From Nitrosopelagicus sp964511265 (lineage in GTDB: Archaea > Thermoproteota > Nitrososphaeria > Nitrososphaerales > Nitrosopumilaceae): a stretch of DNA of 20,996 nt. Positions 6,104-13,917 of this stretch are shown piece after piece. The position numbers and the translations under genes are program-made. Under the pieces are notes generated by a model. The model searched no databases. It had not been told where the DNA came from and worked only from the letters and a program-made list of their open reading frames with translations. The stretch spans positions 1 to 20,996 of the forward strand of contig CAZEES010000022.1 of the NCBI GenBank assembly GCA_964511265.1, read 5' to 3'. Each line of letters begins with the position of its first letter. Position 1 is the stretch's first letter.

Positions 6104-6850
6104 TTGGTTTTTTCAGCAAAGACAAATGGAGCAGATGAATGGAAGGCAATAATCTCTGCCATTTCTACACTTGTTGAAGAGGCAACATTTGAAGCAACTG
6201 TCGAAGGAATCTCCTTCCGAGGAATGGACCCCTCTCATGTAGCATTAATTGACATCAATTGGCCAAATTCTGCATTTGAAAAATACAATTGTGATAGTGA
6301 TATAAAATTCGGAGTCCGTATTGATGAATTTTCAAAATTAATAAAAAGATCTGACAAAAGCGACTCAATTGAAATTAACATATCTGATGATAACATGCTT
6401 CTAGTCACCATAGGCAAGAACAAAAAATACAAGATGCGATTAATTGAAAGTTCTGCATCTGATACACCACTTCCAAAAATTCCATATGATGCAAAAATAT
6501 CTCTCACCTCGTCTGCTTTAGATAAAATTCTTGGGGACGTTCAGGTAGTCTCTGATTATCTAACTATAACTTCTAGTGAATCATCTGCGACGTTTTCAGG
6601 CAAGGGTGATTCTGGCGAAGTTGATATCTCATTAGAAAGCAGTCAGGATGAAATACAGGAATTATCCGTACAACAAGAAAGCACTGGAACTTACAGTCTG
6701 GAATATCTTAATCCTATAATCAAAGCAGTAGGAAGCAGCGTAGATGCTGTCACATGTGAATATTCTTCAGCGAAGCCTTTGAGAGTTGAATTTAAGGTAT
6801 CAAATCTAGGCCAAATTCATTTCTATCTTGCTCCTCGTGTTGAGAGTTAA
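6104..6850 (+). CDS. pcn: DNA polymerase sliding clamp (PCNA)
   Basis: The 248-residue product has PCNA length and layout. The N-terminal domain has GISFRGMDPSHVALIDI (about residues 37-53) and KFGVRIDEFSKLIKR. A linker follows, then a second domain with the closing LKI-type strands. The C-terminal block (REVEFKVSNLG-like, then IHFYLAPRVES) is where PCNA normally ends. As a homotrimeric ring it tethers DNA polymerases and FEN1/ligase during replication. The start is TTG 6104, supported by a TATA element at about -28; no in-frame ATG is available before conserved residues. It lies between tfs and aspartokinase. Confidence 0.93.
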   Translation: MVFSAKTNGADEWKAIISAISTLVEEATFEATVEGISFRGMDPSHVALIDINWPNSAFEKYNCDSDIKFGVRIDEFSKLIKRSDKSDSIEINISDDNMLLVTIGKNKKYKMRLIESSASDTPLPKIPYDAKISLTSSALDKILGDVQVVSDYLTITSSESSATFSGKGDSGEVDISLESSQDEIQELSVQQESTGTYSLEYLNPIIKAVGSSVDAVTCEYSSAKPLRVEFKVSNLGQIHFYLAPRVES

Positions 6851-6872
6851 AGAATTTTAAGACCAATTGTTC

Positions 6873-6878
6873 AGGTGA
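6873..6878 (+). promoter_or_regulatory. Shine-Dalgarno for the aspartokinase gene
   Basis: AGGTGA lies 7 bases before the TTG at 6886 and matches the archaeal 16S anti-SD. It supports a TTG start translated from a leadered, perhaps pcn-linked, mRNA. Confidence 0.6.
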
Positions 6879-6885
6879 AACTGAT

Positions 6886-8283
6886 TTGAAATTAGTAGTA
6901 AAATTTGGCGGAACGTCACTAGCAACTGTAAAGGACATCAAAAACGTAGTCAAAACTGTAGATAAAATATCAAAAAATAACAAAACCGTAGTTGTCTGCT
7001 CTGCCATCGATGGTGTCACTGATGAATTGATCGAGATATCATCGTTAATAGAAAAGGGAAACAAAAAAGAAGCAAACAGAATGCTAGCAAAAATATCTCA
7101 AAAGCACAAACAATTTGCCACACATCTAATAACAAATTCAAAAATTCTAAAATCACTGTCAAACAAGCTTAAATCTGATCTTTCTGAACTTGATGAATTA
7201 GTTCACGGGTTAATTTTGTTAGGTGAGGTGACTCCGCGCTCATATGATTATCTAATCTCTTTTGGTGAAAGACTCTCAATTGATTTGGTGTCATTTACAC
7301 TACAAGAAATGAAAAACAAATCTGTACCATTAAGTGGAAAAGAAGCGGGAATAGTTACCGACTCTAACTTTGGTGATTCAAGACCTCTAATGGACACAAC
7401 AAGAATTCGTCTATCAAAAATCATCAATGGTTATTTTGATAAAAAAACAATTCCTGTAATTGCTGGATTTGCAGGAGCTGATCAGCATGAAAACACCACA
7501 ACATTTGGTCGTGGAGGCTCTGATTACACTGCAACAATAATTGCATCATGTATTGATGCAGATGAAATCTGGTTGATGAGTGACGTTGAAGGAATGATGA
7601 CAGCAGATCCAAAGTTGATAAAAAATGCAAAATTACTCAAAGAAGTTTCATATTCCGAGGCAATTGAGATGGCTAGATTTGGTGCAAAACAAATCCATCC
7701 AAGAACATTCGAGCCATTACTATCAAAAAAGATCCCAATGCGAATCAGAAGTAGTTTTGATGTGAATAATACAGGAACTCTTGTAACATTACCTCACTCA
7801 AAATCAAAGGATTCTGTAAAATGCGTATCTGCAATCAGAAAAGTTGGATTACTTGACCTGACTGGCGGTATATTATTTGCCGGACCTGGTGCTGCTGCAA
7901 AAATATTTTCAGTGCTTACCAAAAATGACATTAATGCAATGATGGTATCATCAAATCCATCTGAATCAAGCATAACAATTGTTGTAAAAAAAGAGGATCT
8001 TCACAAGGCAGAAAATGCATTAGAGATCAATCTACTTGGGACAACTCTTAAAAAAATTGAAACAATCCCAAATGTTGCAATCATTGCTGTTATTGGTTCT
8101 GGAATGAGAGGCAAAGTTGGAATAGCATCCAGAGTCTTCCTTGCAGCACAAAAATCTAATTCCAATGTGATGATGATTGCTCAAGGCTCGTCCGAGCTGA
8201 ATTTGGCATTTGTTGTTAAGGACAATGACTGTAAAGCAGTAGTTGAATCTCTACACAATGAATTCAAATTAAATGCAAAGTAA
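6886..8283 (+). CDS. aspartate kinase
   Basis: The 465-residue enzyme phosphorylates L-aspartate, the first step toward lysine, threonine and methionine. Visible motifs are KFGGTSLA (residues 6-13, ATP/Asp site), SFGERLS, GRGGSDYTA (about 206-214) and MTADPKLI. Two C-terminal ACT domains (for example SVLTKNDINAMMVSS and MMIAQGSSELNLAFVV) normally bind Lys/Thr as feedback inhibitors. No homoserine dehydrogenase domain is fused. The TTG start has a good Shine-Dalgarno 7 bases upstream and lies 35 bases after pcn. A frame overlapping its 3' end exists for cobJ, but I place the cobJ start downstream. Confidence 0.93.
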   Translation: MKLVVKFGGTSLATVKDIKNVVKTVDKISKNNKTVVVCSAIDGVTDELIEISSLIEKGNKKEANRMLAKISQKHKQFATHLITNSKILKSLSNKLKSDLSELDELVHGLILLGEVTPRSYDYLISFGERLSIDLVSFTLQEMKNKSVPLSGKEAGIVTDSNFGDSRPLMDTTRIRLSKIINGYFDKKTIPVIAGFAGADQHENTTTFGRGGSDYTATIIASCIDADEIWLMSDVEGMMTADPKLIKNAKLLKEVSYSEAIEMARFGAKQIHPRTFEPLLSKKIPMRIRSSFDVNNTGTLVTLPHSKSKDSVKCVSAIRKVGLLDLTGGILFAGPGAAAKIFSVLTKNDINAMMVSSNPSESSITIVVKKEDLHKAENALEINLLGTTLKKIETIPNVAIIAVIGSGMRGKVGIASRVFLAAQKSNSNVMMIAQGSSELNLAFVVKDNDCKAVVESLHNEFKLNAK

Positions 8284-8290
8284 GACAAGG

Positions 8291-8300
8291 GATAAATTAT
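8291..8300 (+). promoter_or_regulatory. TATA-like box of cobJ
   Basis: GATAAATTAT ends 20 bases before ATG 8321, centred at about -25. It favours this ATG over an upstream in-frame start inside the aspartokinase gene. Confidence 0.5.
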
Positions 8301-8320
8301 TCAAAAAAACCTCAATTTTC

Positions 8321-9106
8321 ATGGAAGGAAAGCTGTACATTGTTGGAGTTGGTCCTGGTCATCACGATCACATGACATTTCGAGCTAAACAAGTAATTGA
8401 AGAAAGTGACACAATTGTTGGTTATACAACTTATGTTAATTTAGTTGAAGATTTGATTCAAGGAAAAGAAATACACAGCTATGCAATGACTCAGGAAGTT
8501 GAGCGTGCACATCAGTGTATTGATTTAGCTAAAGAAGGAAAAATTGTATCACTTGTTTCTAGTGGTGATCCTGGAATTTATGGAATGGCGGGATTAATCT
8601 TTGAAGTATTGGCCGAGTCTGGTTGGGATCCAAAAAGTGGTTTACATGTGGAGTTGGTTCCTGGAGTCTCCGCACTGAACTCTTGTGCAAGCATAATTGG
8701 TTCTCCACTAATGACTGACTTTGCAGTTTGTAGTATGAGTGACTTGTTGGTTCCATGGGAAGTTATTGTAAAACGAGTGGAGGCTGCAGCACAAGGAGAC
8801 TTTGTCATAGTAATTTACAATCCAGCAAGCAAAAAAAGAATTCATCAATTACAAGACGCTAGACAAATTATACTAAAATATAGAAAACCATCAACACCTG
8901 TTGCAATTATCAAAGGTGCGTTTAGAGAATCTGAGACCGTAATTATGACAGATCTAGAGCATATGGAAAACTATGCTGACAAACTTGGAATGATTAGCAC
9001 TGTTATTATTGGAAACTCATCTACATACAACTTTAAGGATTTAATGATTAATCCACGTGGTTACAAATCAAAATATAATCTAGAAGAGCAAGAAATTAAA
9101 AACTAG
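8321..9106 (+). CDS. cobJ: precorrin-3B C17-methyltransferase (CobJ/CbiH)
   Basis: The 261-residue protein is a tetrapyrrole methylase: GKLYIVGVGPG near the N-terminus, VGYTTYVNLV, SSGDPGIYGMAG (SAM/substrate loop), ELVPGVSALN, and VIYNPASKKR further on. The GYTTYV and SGDPGIYGMA forms are those of CobJ/CbiH, which methylates C17 and drives ring contraction in cobalamin synthesis. It uses S-adenosylmethionine in the cytoplasm. I use ATG 8321, since the longer frame would add 16 residues overlapping aspartokinase. Its last 4 bases overlap the end of convergent tyrS. bluB, also in this window, acts in the same pathway. Confidence 0.92.
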   Translation: MEGKLYIVGVGPGHHDHMTFRAKQVIEESDTIVGYTTYVNLVEDLIQGKEIHSYAMTQEVERAHQCIDLAKEGKIVSLVSSGDPGIYGMAGLIFEVLAESGWDPKSGLHVELVPGVSALNSCASIIGSPLMTDFAVCSMSDLLVPWEVIVKRVEAAAQGDFVIVIYNPASKKRIHQLQDARQIILKYRKPSTPVAIIKGAFRESETVIMTDLEHMENYADKLGMISTVIIGNSSTYNFKDLMINPRGYKSKYNLEEQEIKN

Positions 9107-10149
9107 TGACTGCTTTTAATTAATTCAAACAATTCATTACTCAATGAAATTTTATCTCTGATTGGGGCAATAATTTTTACCATATATTCTCCCATAGTAT
9201 TTTTCAAATCACCTGGGTGTAAGTTCTTTTGAGCAAAATCTGCTTCCAATTCTTCAAAGGAATTGTACGTAACATTTCCTCCAAATTTTTCGGGTCTTTC
9301 AATAGATATTGAATCGTATTCATGAAAGACAATCTGTTTAGCCATTTCCAAGACTGGATTATTCTCTACTAGTCCTTCCTCACACCACCCTTTCCTAATC
9401 TTCTTTCTAATCTCATCATCTGAATTATGAATAAAAATTCCTGAATTAGGATCTGATTTACTCATCTTTCCTGGTTCAGTTGCAGTATTATCTTTTGGTT
9501 GTGTCAATCCAGGCAATAGGGAATGATGTATCGCAACGGGAACTTTCCATTTCATTTTTGGGAAAATTTCTCTTACCAACATGTGAATTTTTCGTTGATC
9601 CATTCCGGCATGAACTATATCCAAATCTAAAGAGTGAATGTCTGCTGCTTGCATTGGCGGGTATAGCAATTTTGCTAAATCAATTTTTTCTTCATTTTCT
9701 GATCTTCCCATGATTGTTAATGTACGCATTGTCCTTGCGAGTGACATGTGTTTTGTAAATCTCACAAGTTCTGCCCAATATTCCTTTTTTGAATTGTAAA
9801 GTTCTGTTCCCATTACAATGTTTACGCCAGGACAGACCAGTCGAAATGCATCTGCATAATATTTAGAAACCTTTGAAATTGTTTCGAGGTTTCCTCCAAG
9901 TTTGTCATTAATCAAGGTGTGCCAATCTGCCAAAAACACAGTACAGTCAATTCCTGCCTTGATAAAATCATTAATTTTGAAACCCGTACTGATTAAACTT
10001 CCAAGATGCAAAAATCCAGATATTTCTAATCCTATGTAGTGTTTTGGCTTAGAATTTGTGCTTAGTAATTCAATTAACTCTGCTTCGTCTTTTACTATTT
10101 CTTTTGTAGGAGGTCTTTTGATTAATTCTACTTTTTCTGCAACATCCAT
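9103..10149 (-). CDS. tyrS: tyrosyl-tRNA synthetase
   Basis: This 348-residue class I synthetase has GFLHLGS (residues 45-51, HIGH equivalent), the tyrosine-pocket block LLYPPMQAADIH (about 161-172), AGMDQRKIHM (182-190) and the KMSKS loop (228-232). It lacks the bacterial S4-like tRNA-binding domain, as expected for the archaeal/eukaryotic TyrRS type. TyrRS and TrpRS are related; the YPxMQxxD block and the length favour TyrRS. It attaches tyrosine to tRNA-Tyr in the cytoplasm. The start is ATG 10149, with a TATA box centred near -25. Confidence 0.93.
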   Translation of the reverse strand: MDVAEKVELIKRPPTKEIVKDEAELIELLSTNSKPKHYIGLEISGFLHLGSLISTGFKINDFIKAGIDCTVFLADWHTLINDKLGGNLETISKVSKYYADAFRLVCPGVNIVMGTELYNSKKEYWAELVRFTKHMSLARTMRTLTIMGRSENEEKIDLAKLLYPPMQAADIHSLDLDIVHAGMDQRKIHMLVREIFPKMKWKVPVAIHHSLLPGLTQPKDNTATEPGKMSKSDPNSGIFIHNSDDEIRKKIRKGWCEEGLVENNPVLEMAKQIVFHEYDSISIERPEKFGGNVTYNSFEELEADFAQKNLHPGDLKNTMGEYMVKIIAPIRDKISLSNELFELIKSSH

Positions 10150-10169
10150 TTTAACAAATTTTACTTTTG

Positions 10170-10182
10170 TTTATCTATAAAG
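10170..10182 (-). promoter_or_regulatory. TATA box of tyrS
   Basis: On the minus strand it reads CTTTATAGATAAA, about 21-33 bases before the ATG. Similar TTATAGATA boxes precede the dUTPase and PfkB genes. Confidence 0.55.
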
Positions 10183-10227
10183 TCTTGTATTAATATTTGA
10201 AAATAATCGTAGAAATTTTCTTACACC

Positions 10228-10728
10228 CTAAAAATCAAGCATTTCAATTGTATTGTTTGTAATCCTTTCTAACAATGATGGATAAAACTCTCTTAATATT
10301 CCGCTAACCATCTCTGGATTTTTTAGAGAAAATCTGTTTGAAGGAATGTCATATTCTTTTAGGAGGATCTTTTCTCTGAATAGTTCATTAAGATTCACAG
10401 ATACTACTGAGGGTGATTTTTTCAGAAATTTTCTTATCTCTGTAGCAGTAGCAACCTCTTTTTTCAGTAAGTATAGAATCAGTCGTTTGTGGGTCTCTAT
10501 TGTCATATACTTGCATATTTTAGCCTCATCTTTTGGTATGCCCAGTGGATACAGACGTGTAACCCGTGGTGTTCTCTCTAGTTCGATTAATTGTTCATCT
10601 TCTAGTTTTTTTACATAATGAGCGAGTGTTCCATTTCTAATCTCTGATATCCTCATGATCTCATTGAACCGAATTCCGGGATTTTTCTTAACAAGTTCTA
10701 AGATTATATTTTTTCTATCCACCCTCAT
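10228..10728 (-). CDS. transcription regulator with two winged-helix domains
   Basis: The 166-residue protein has an N-terminal winged helix (residues 4-60: ILELVKKNPGIRFNEIMRIS, then NGTLAHYVKKLEDEQLIE and a wing rich in Arg/Thr). A second helix-turn-helix follows (about 80-130: RLILYLLKKEVATATEIRKFL, SPSVVSVNLNELFREKIL). This tandem layout is common among archaeal MarR/ArsR-like regulators. It probably binds DNA as a dimer; the effector and targets are unknown. TATAAATATA lies 20-26 bases before the ATG. The next gene upstream on the same strand encodes a membrane protein, a candidate target only by proximity. Confidence 0.8.
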   Translation of the reverse strand: MRVDRKNIILELVKKNPGIRFNEIMRISEIRNGTLAHYVKKLEDEQLIELERTPRVTRLYPLGIPKDEAKICKYMTIETHKRLILYLLKKEVATATEIRKFLKKSPSVVSVNLNELFREKILLKEYDIPSNRFSLKNPEMVSGILREFYPSLLERITNNTIEMLDF

Positions 10729-10802
10729 TTTTAAAGAATCATATATTTATACACTCTGTATCGTAAGCCAGCGTTATCTCTGATAGAAAATAAAAAATTC
10801 CT

Positions 10803-11210
10803 TTACCGTTTGTAAAAAAGTCCTAATGCAAACAACGCCGTCATAACTAGAACTGACAAGTCAAATACATTTCCCCCTGATATGTTCATTACAACCGTTC
10901 CTGGAACATCTATCTTTTCAAACATGTAAACTATTTGTCCAATCGCCAAAACCCCAAATGCAGCTGCAGAAAATAACATTCTTGTAATTTTAGTTTCTTG
11001 ATAAGCAATCAGTGTCATCCCACACAAAAAGACTGCCAAGAGAAAACCAGCTTCATGAATTGCTATATGAAAATAATGTGAAGTATGAAAAAAGTGAGGC
11101 GAAATTAGTGGAATCGAGATTAATGTTGAAGAAACAAGTATGATAATTAAAAAATATTTTCTTTGAGAACTGTTAACCAAAAGTGCCAATAGGCATAATA
11201 TTACGTGCAT
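10803..11210 (-). CDS. four-helix membrane protein of unknown function, His-rich loop
   Basis: The 135-residue product has hydrophobic segments at about residues 19-38, 52-71, 80-100 and 112-132. Between the first two is a loop with several His residues (HFFHTSHYFHIAIHEAG). His pairs beside a membrane face can bind haem or copper, but this is only a suggestion. ATG 11210 is annotated; TTG 11189 is an alternative because a TATA-like box (11211-11220) is centred about 26 bases from that TTG and too close to the ATG for a leaderless message. It lies 36 bases downstream of another membrane-protein gene on the same strand. No family is recognised. Confidence 0.7.
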   Translation of the reverse strand: MHVILCLLALLVNSSQRKYFLIIILVSSTLISIPLISPHFFHTSHYFHIAIHEAGFLLAVFLCGMTLIAYQETKITRMLFSAAAFGVLAIGQIVYMFEKIDVPGTVVMNISGGNVFDLSVLVMTALFALGLFYKR

Positions 11211-11246
11211 TAAATATAAAACCTTTAGCTGATTTTCACTACAAAA

Positions 11247-11825
11247 CTATTGTTCGTCAGGCACTAATTCATCTTGAGACTTTCTTGGTTTCTTACTTAG
11301 ATAGAATGCGTGGGCACTAATTATGAACCCTACCAACCAAATTTTTGTTGCAAATATCAAATTCCATGGTCTATCTGGATCTGGATAGTCAACTATCAAT
11401 CTATCAATGTCGGGAGTTGTTCCATCAAGTACCATTTGTGCTGTAATCTCTGCGTTAAGTACAGTAAAACTCCACAAAACTTCGTATAGACAAATTACTG
11501 CAAAGCCCAACAACATTAATTGTAATAGCGCCATTCTGTAAGATTCTAATCCAACAGTCTTCTTCCAACCAATTCTTGAAACACAATACCATGCAATTAC
11601 ACATGCAAATGACAACCAAGTTGTAAGGTTCGCAAAGTTTTCAAATGGAACGTGAGTATTTACTAAAATTTCACCCATCACATAGGTCCCATTTTCCTGC
11701 CATTCTCCAATCATCATAACTACGCCGTAAACCATAATGATTCCCATCATTGCAGCAGCTGCATAAAACACATACAAGAAAACCTTGTATTGCTTATCAT
11801 GTTCCTGTAGATGACGAACTTTCAA
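11247..11825 (-). CDS. four-helix membrane protein of unknown function
   Basis: The 192-residue protein has a charged N-terminus (KVRHLQEHDKQYK) and membrane segments at about 17-40, 66-85, 96-118 and 155-176. A loop of about 35 residues between helices 3 and 4 is rich in Asp and Pro (TTPDIDRLIVDYPDPDRPWN). The basic/acidic C-tail (KKPRKSQDELVPDEQ) is probably cytoplasmic. The TTG start is supported by TATAAAAT (11850-11857) at about -28; the nearest ATG is out of frame. It does not look like AmoA, AmoB or AmoC as I know them. It may form a unit with the next membrane-protein gene. Confidence 0.75.
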   Translation of the reverse strand: MKVRHLQEHDKQYKVFLYVFYAAAAMMGIIMVYGVVMMIGEWQENGTYVMGEILVNTHVPFENFANLTTWLSFACVIAWYCVSRIGWKKTVGLESYRMALLQLMLLGFAVICLYEVLWSFTVLNAEITAQMVLDGTTPDIDRLIVDYPDPDRPWNLIFATKIWLVGFIISAHAFYLSKKPRKSQDELVPDEQ

Positions 11826-11883
11826 TTCATCGATTTTTAATAGACCTAGTATAAAATTATTTCAATCATATTATATGATGAAT

Positions 11884-12216
11884 TCAGTAACCATCTTTTT
11901 GTCGCTGCCTGTTGATCTCGTTTTTTCTCTCATATTCTTTTAAAATGTCATCAGGCGTGAGGTTTAGCTCAAGTGATGCTTGAACTACAAAGTGCCAGAT
12001 GTCGATCAGCTCTTCTCGTGCTTCTGCTTCGTTGAATGCAGTTGGTGTCTTCCACCACTTCCAGTTTGTAGTTCGTTGCAGTTCCACCGCTTCATGTATT
12101 ATTGCAGTACACAGTGCAGACACCTTATCTTCCGTATCTTTTGGATATCTATCAAGATTCATCATGTCTGCAAGACCTTTCTGAAGTGCAAAGATTGAAT
12201 CTAGTCTATCTCCCAT
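11884..12216 (-). CDS. dimeric-type dUTP pyrophosphatase (all-alpha NTP-PPase)
   Basis: The 110-residue protein fits the all-alpha NTP pyrophosphatase superfamily. HEAVELQRT and EELIDIWHFVV hold the acidic Mg-binding residues (ExxE and ExxxD), and the C-terminal KNEINRQRQKDGY resembles the end of dimeric dUTPases (PF08761). It would hydrolyse dUTP to dUMP and PPi, keeping uracil out of DNA. A MazG-like house-cleaning role on another NTP is the alternative. It is short but contains the whole core. TTATAGATAAC lies at about -24 from the ATG at 12216. The PfkB gene lies 32 bases upstream on the same strand. Confidence 0.82.
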   Translation of the reverse strand: MGDRLDSIFALQKGLADMMNLDRYPKDTEDKVSALCTAIIHEAVELQRTTNWKWWKTPTAFNEAEAREELIDIWHFVVQASLELNLTPDDILKEYERKNEINRQRQKDGY

Positions 12217-12248
12217 GATTAATAAAAAAAATTGTTATCTATAACTCT

Positions 12249-13142
12249 TCAAAAAGTAACCATCTTTTCATACTGTCTGATTCTTTTTGTAATGTCAGAT
12301 TTTTTCAATGACGTTAATCCTGCCAATCCATATCTCTCAACAGCAAATGAGCCCATCACGTTTCCATAAATGATTGATTTTTTAATTTCTGAAAAACTCG
12401 TCTTGTTCTTTGAAGCCAGATGACCAATCATCGCCCCTGCAAAAGAATCTCCTGCACCAGTTGGGTCTACCACTGATTCTAATGAGAATCCGACTGATGG
12501 AAACACTACATCTTCATGAAATAGTAATGCGCCGTGCTCCCCCTTCTTAATTACAACATAGCTGGCACCCCAGCCCATCATCTTTTTTGCACATTTGATT
12601 AAATTGTCTTCTTTTGTGAGTAGTTTTGCCTCTTCATCATTAATGACTACTGCATCTACCGATTTTATCATCTTAATTACTGCATTACGTTTTGTCGCAA
12701 TCCAAAATTCAATAGTATCGCACATTGAAAATTTCACATTATCAAATTCCTTGATAATTTTTGCATTTTGTTCGGGATCATTGTTTGCCAGATACACAAA
12801 CTCGGATTTTTTGTATGCATCTGGAACTGTTGGTTTGAATTCTGCTAATACGTTTAGTTCCGTTTTGAGCGTCTCTCTCACGCTCATGGTTTTGTCATAT
12901 TTGCCATCATATCTGAATGTCTTTCCGTCAAGAACAGTTAGCCCTTTCAGATCAAGATGATTTTTTAACACTGTATGATATTTTTTCGGGAAATCACTTC
13001 CTACAACTGCAATTAGTCCTGGTTTTGTGAAAAAACTAGCAGAAATTGCGGCAAATGTTGCAGCTCCTCCCAGTACGTTTTTCAGAGTTTTTTTTGGGGT
13101 TCGAATTGTATCTAGTGCAGTTGATCCAAAAACTGTTAACAT
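12249..13142 (-). CDS. PfkB-family sugar/nucleoside kinase
   Basis: The 297-residue ribokinase-family enzyme has the N-terminal GGAATFAA substrate/lid signature (about 25-32), VINDEEAKLL in the middle, and DPTGAGDSFAGAMIGHL near residue 228, where the Asp of GAGD is the catalytic base. It phosphorylates a sugar or nucleoside hydroxyl with ATP. Archaeal relatives act on ribose, fructose-6-P, nucleosides or ADP-ribose-type compounds, and I cannot choose among them. The ATG is preceded by TTTATAGATAT at about -24. The dUTPase gene downstream on the same strand hints at nucleotide metabolism, weakly. Confidence 0.88.
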   Translation of the reverse strand: MLTVFGSTALDTIRTPKKTLKNVLGGAATFAAISASFFTKPGLIAVVGSDFPKKYHTVLKNHLDLKGLTVLDGKTFRYDGKYDKTMSVRETLKTELNVLAEFKPTVPDAYKKSEFVYLANNDPEQNAKIIKEFDNVKFSMCDTIEFWIATKRNAVIKMIKSVDAVVINDEEAKLLTKEDNLIKCAKKMMGWGASYVVIKKGEHGALLFHEDVVFPSVGFSLESVVDPTGAGDSFAGAMIGHLASKNKTSFSEIKKSIIYGNVMGSFAVERYGLAGLTSLKKSDITKRIRQYEKMVTF

Positions 13143-13277
13143 GTGGTTTTTTTGTAAAAATATCTATAAATCCGTTATCAACCGAACTACTCCTTAATGA
13201 TTTTGTGTACAACTTTTGATTATCTCTCTAAGCTACTTTGAGCTAGCAAAATAAATCAACATCAGCATAGATTACAC

Positions 13278-13706
13278 ATGGCAAAAATCCGAATCAAACA
13301 AGGCTCAAACGAAATTGAGATCGATTCTAGAGACTTTTATGTTGATAATGACTCTGTAGCTGAAGTTGTGGAATCACTGAAACAATTGCTTAATGAAAGA
13401 CCACAAACTGATGTAATGAGTTCTTTGGACAATGCTGAGTTCCACGAGCCTGAATTCTCATCCCCTTCTACAATTGCAGTAGATGACATTAAAAACAAGT
13501 TGAGAATTTTAGCAAAAGACTCTTTCTTTGATCAGCCAAAGACAGTTGGCGAAACTGTAGCGCAAATGTCAGAGTATGGTTGGTCTGCAAGTCCATTTGA
13601 TGTATCTGTTGCATTAACAAAGATGGCCTTTAACAAGGAATTCTTAAAAAATACAATAGATGAAAGAAACCAATACATCTCAAAAGAAGCATTACTAACT
13701 AACTAG
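13278..13706 (+). CDS. unknown protein with C-terminal winged-helix-like domain
   Basis: The 142-residue product begins with a small beta segment (IRIKQGSNEIEIDSRDF) and a helix (AEVVESLKQLLN). An acidic, low-complexity linker follows. A C-terminal helical domain of about 70 residues contains FFDQPKTVGETVAQMSEYGW and FDVSVALTKMA. That pattern resembles a winged-helix-like module seen in many archaeal hypothetical proteins, with an FFdxPKT start and an SV-x-ALx-L second helix. It could bind DNA or protein; no function is known to me. An AT-rich box (AAAATAAATC, about 13248-13257) sits at -25. The 135-base gap upstream holds this promoter and the divergent PfkB promoter, and nothing else obvious. 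Confidence 0.75.
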   Translation: MAKIRIKQGSNEIEIDSRDFYVDNDSVAEVVESLKQLLNERPQTDVMSSLDNAEFHEPEFSSPSTIAVDDIKNKLRILAKDSFFDQPKTVGETVAQMSEYGWSASPFDVSVALTKMAFNKEFLKNTIDERNQYISKEALLTN

Positions 13707-13761
13707 AATCAAACCTGCATTTTTGAATAAAGTATACATACTTTGTAAGCTTAATCTTGCG

Positions 13762-13917
13762 ATGGAAGAAAAACAAGAAATTCCTGAAGAGATAGATGAC
13801 CATCTTAAACTATTTGGAAAGGAACCTTGGGAAGTAGAATATGGTGATAAATGTCCGCTATGTAATTCTAGATTTGACGAGTTTGAAGGATGTGCTTGTG
13901 ACTCTAAAGGCGATTAA
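13762..13917 (+). CDS. 51-residue Cys-containing small protein
   Basis: From ATG 13762 the product is 51 residues, mostly acidic, with KCPLCNSRFDEFEGCACD near the C-terminus. That gives CxxC then CxC, enough for one zinc site. A TTG start 39 bases earlier is possible, but GTATACATA (about 13733-13741) sits 21-29 bases before the ATG, which fits a leaderless start at ATG. It follows the winged-helix-like gene by 55 bases, and its stop overlaps the end of the convergent surface-protein gene by 4 bases. Function unknown. Confidence 0.7.
   Translation: MEEKQEIPEEIDDHLKLFGKEPWEVEYGDKCPLCNSRFDEFEGCACDSKGD

Noticed and set aside
8273..8320. Upstream start for cobJ
   Set aside because: It overlaps aspartokinase and adds residues before the usual CobJ N-terminus; a TATA box favours ATG 8321.
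12595..12960. 121-codon plus-strand frame inside the PfkB gene
   Set aside because: It is antisense to a clearly recognisable kinase and has no promoter or family pattern.
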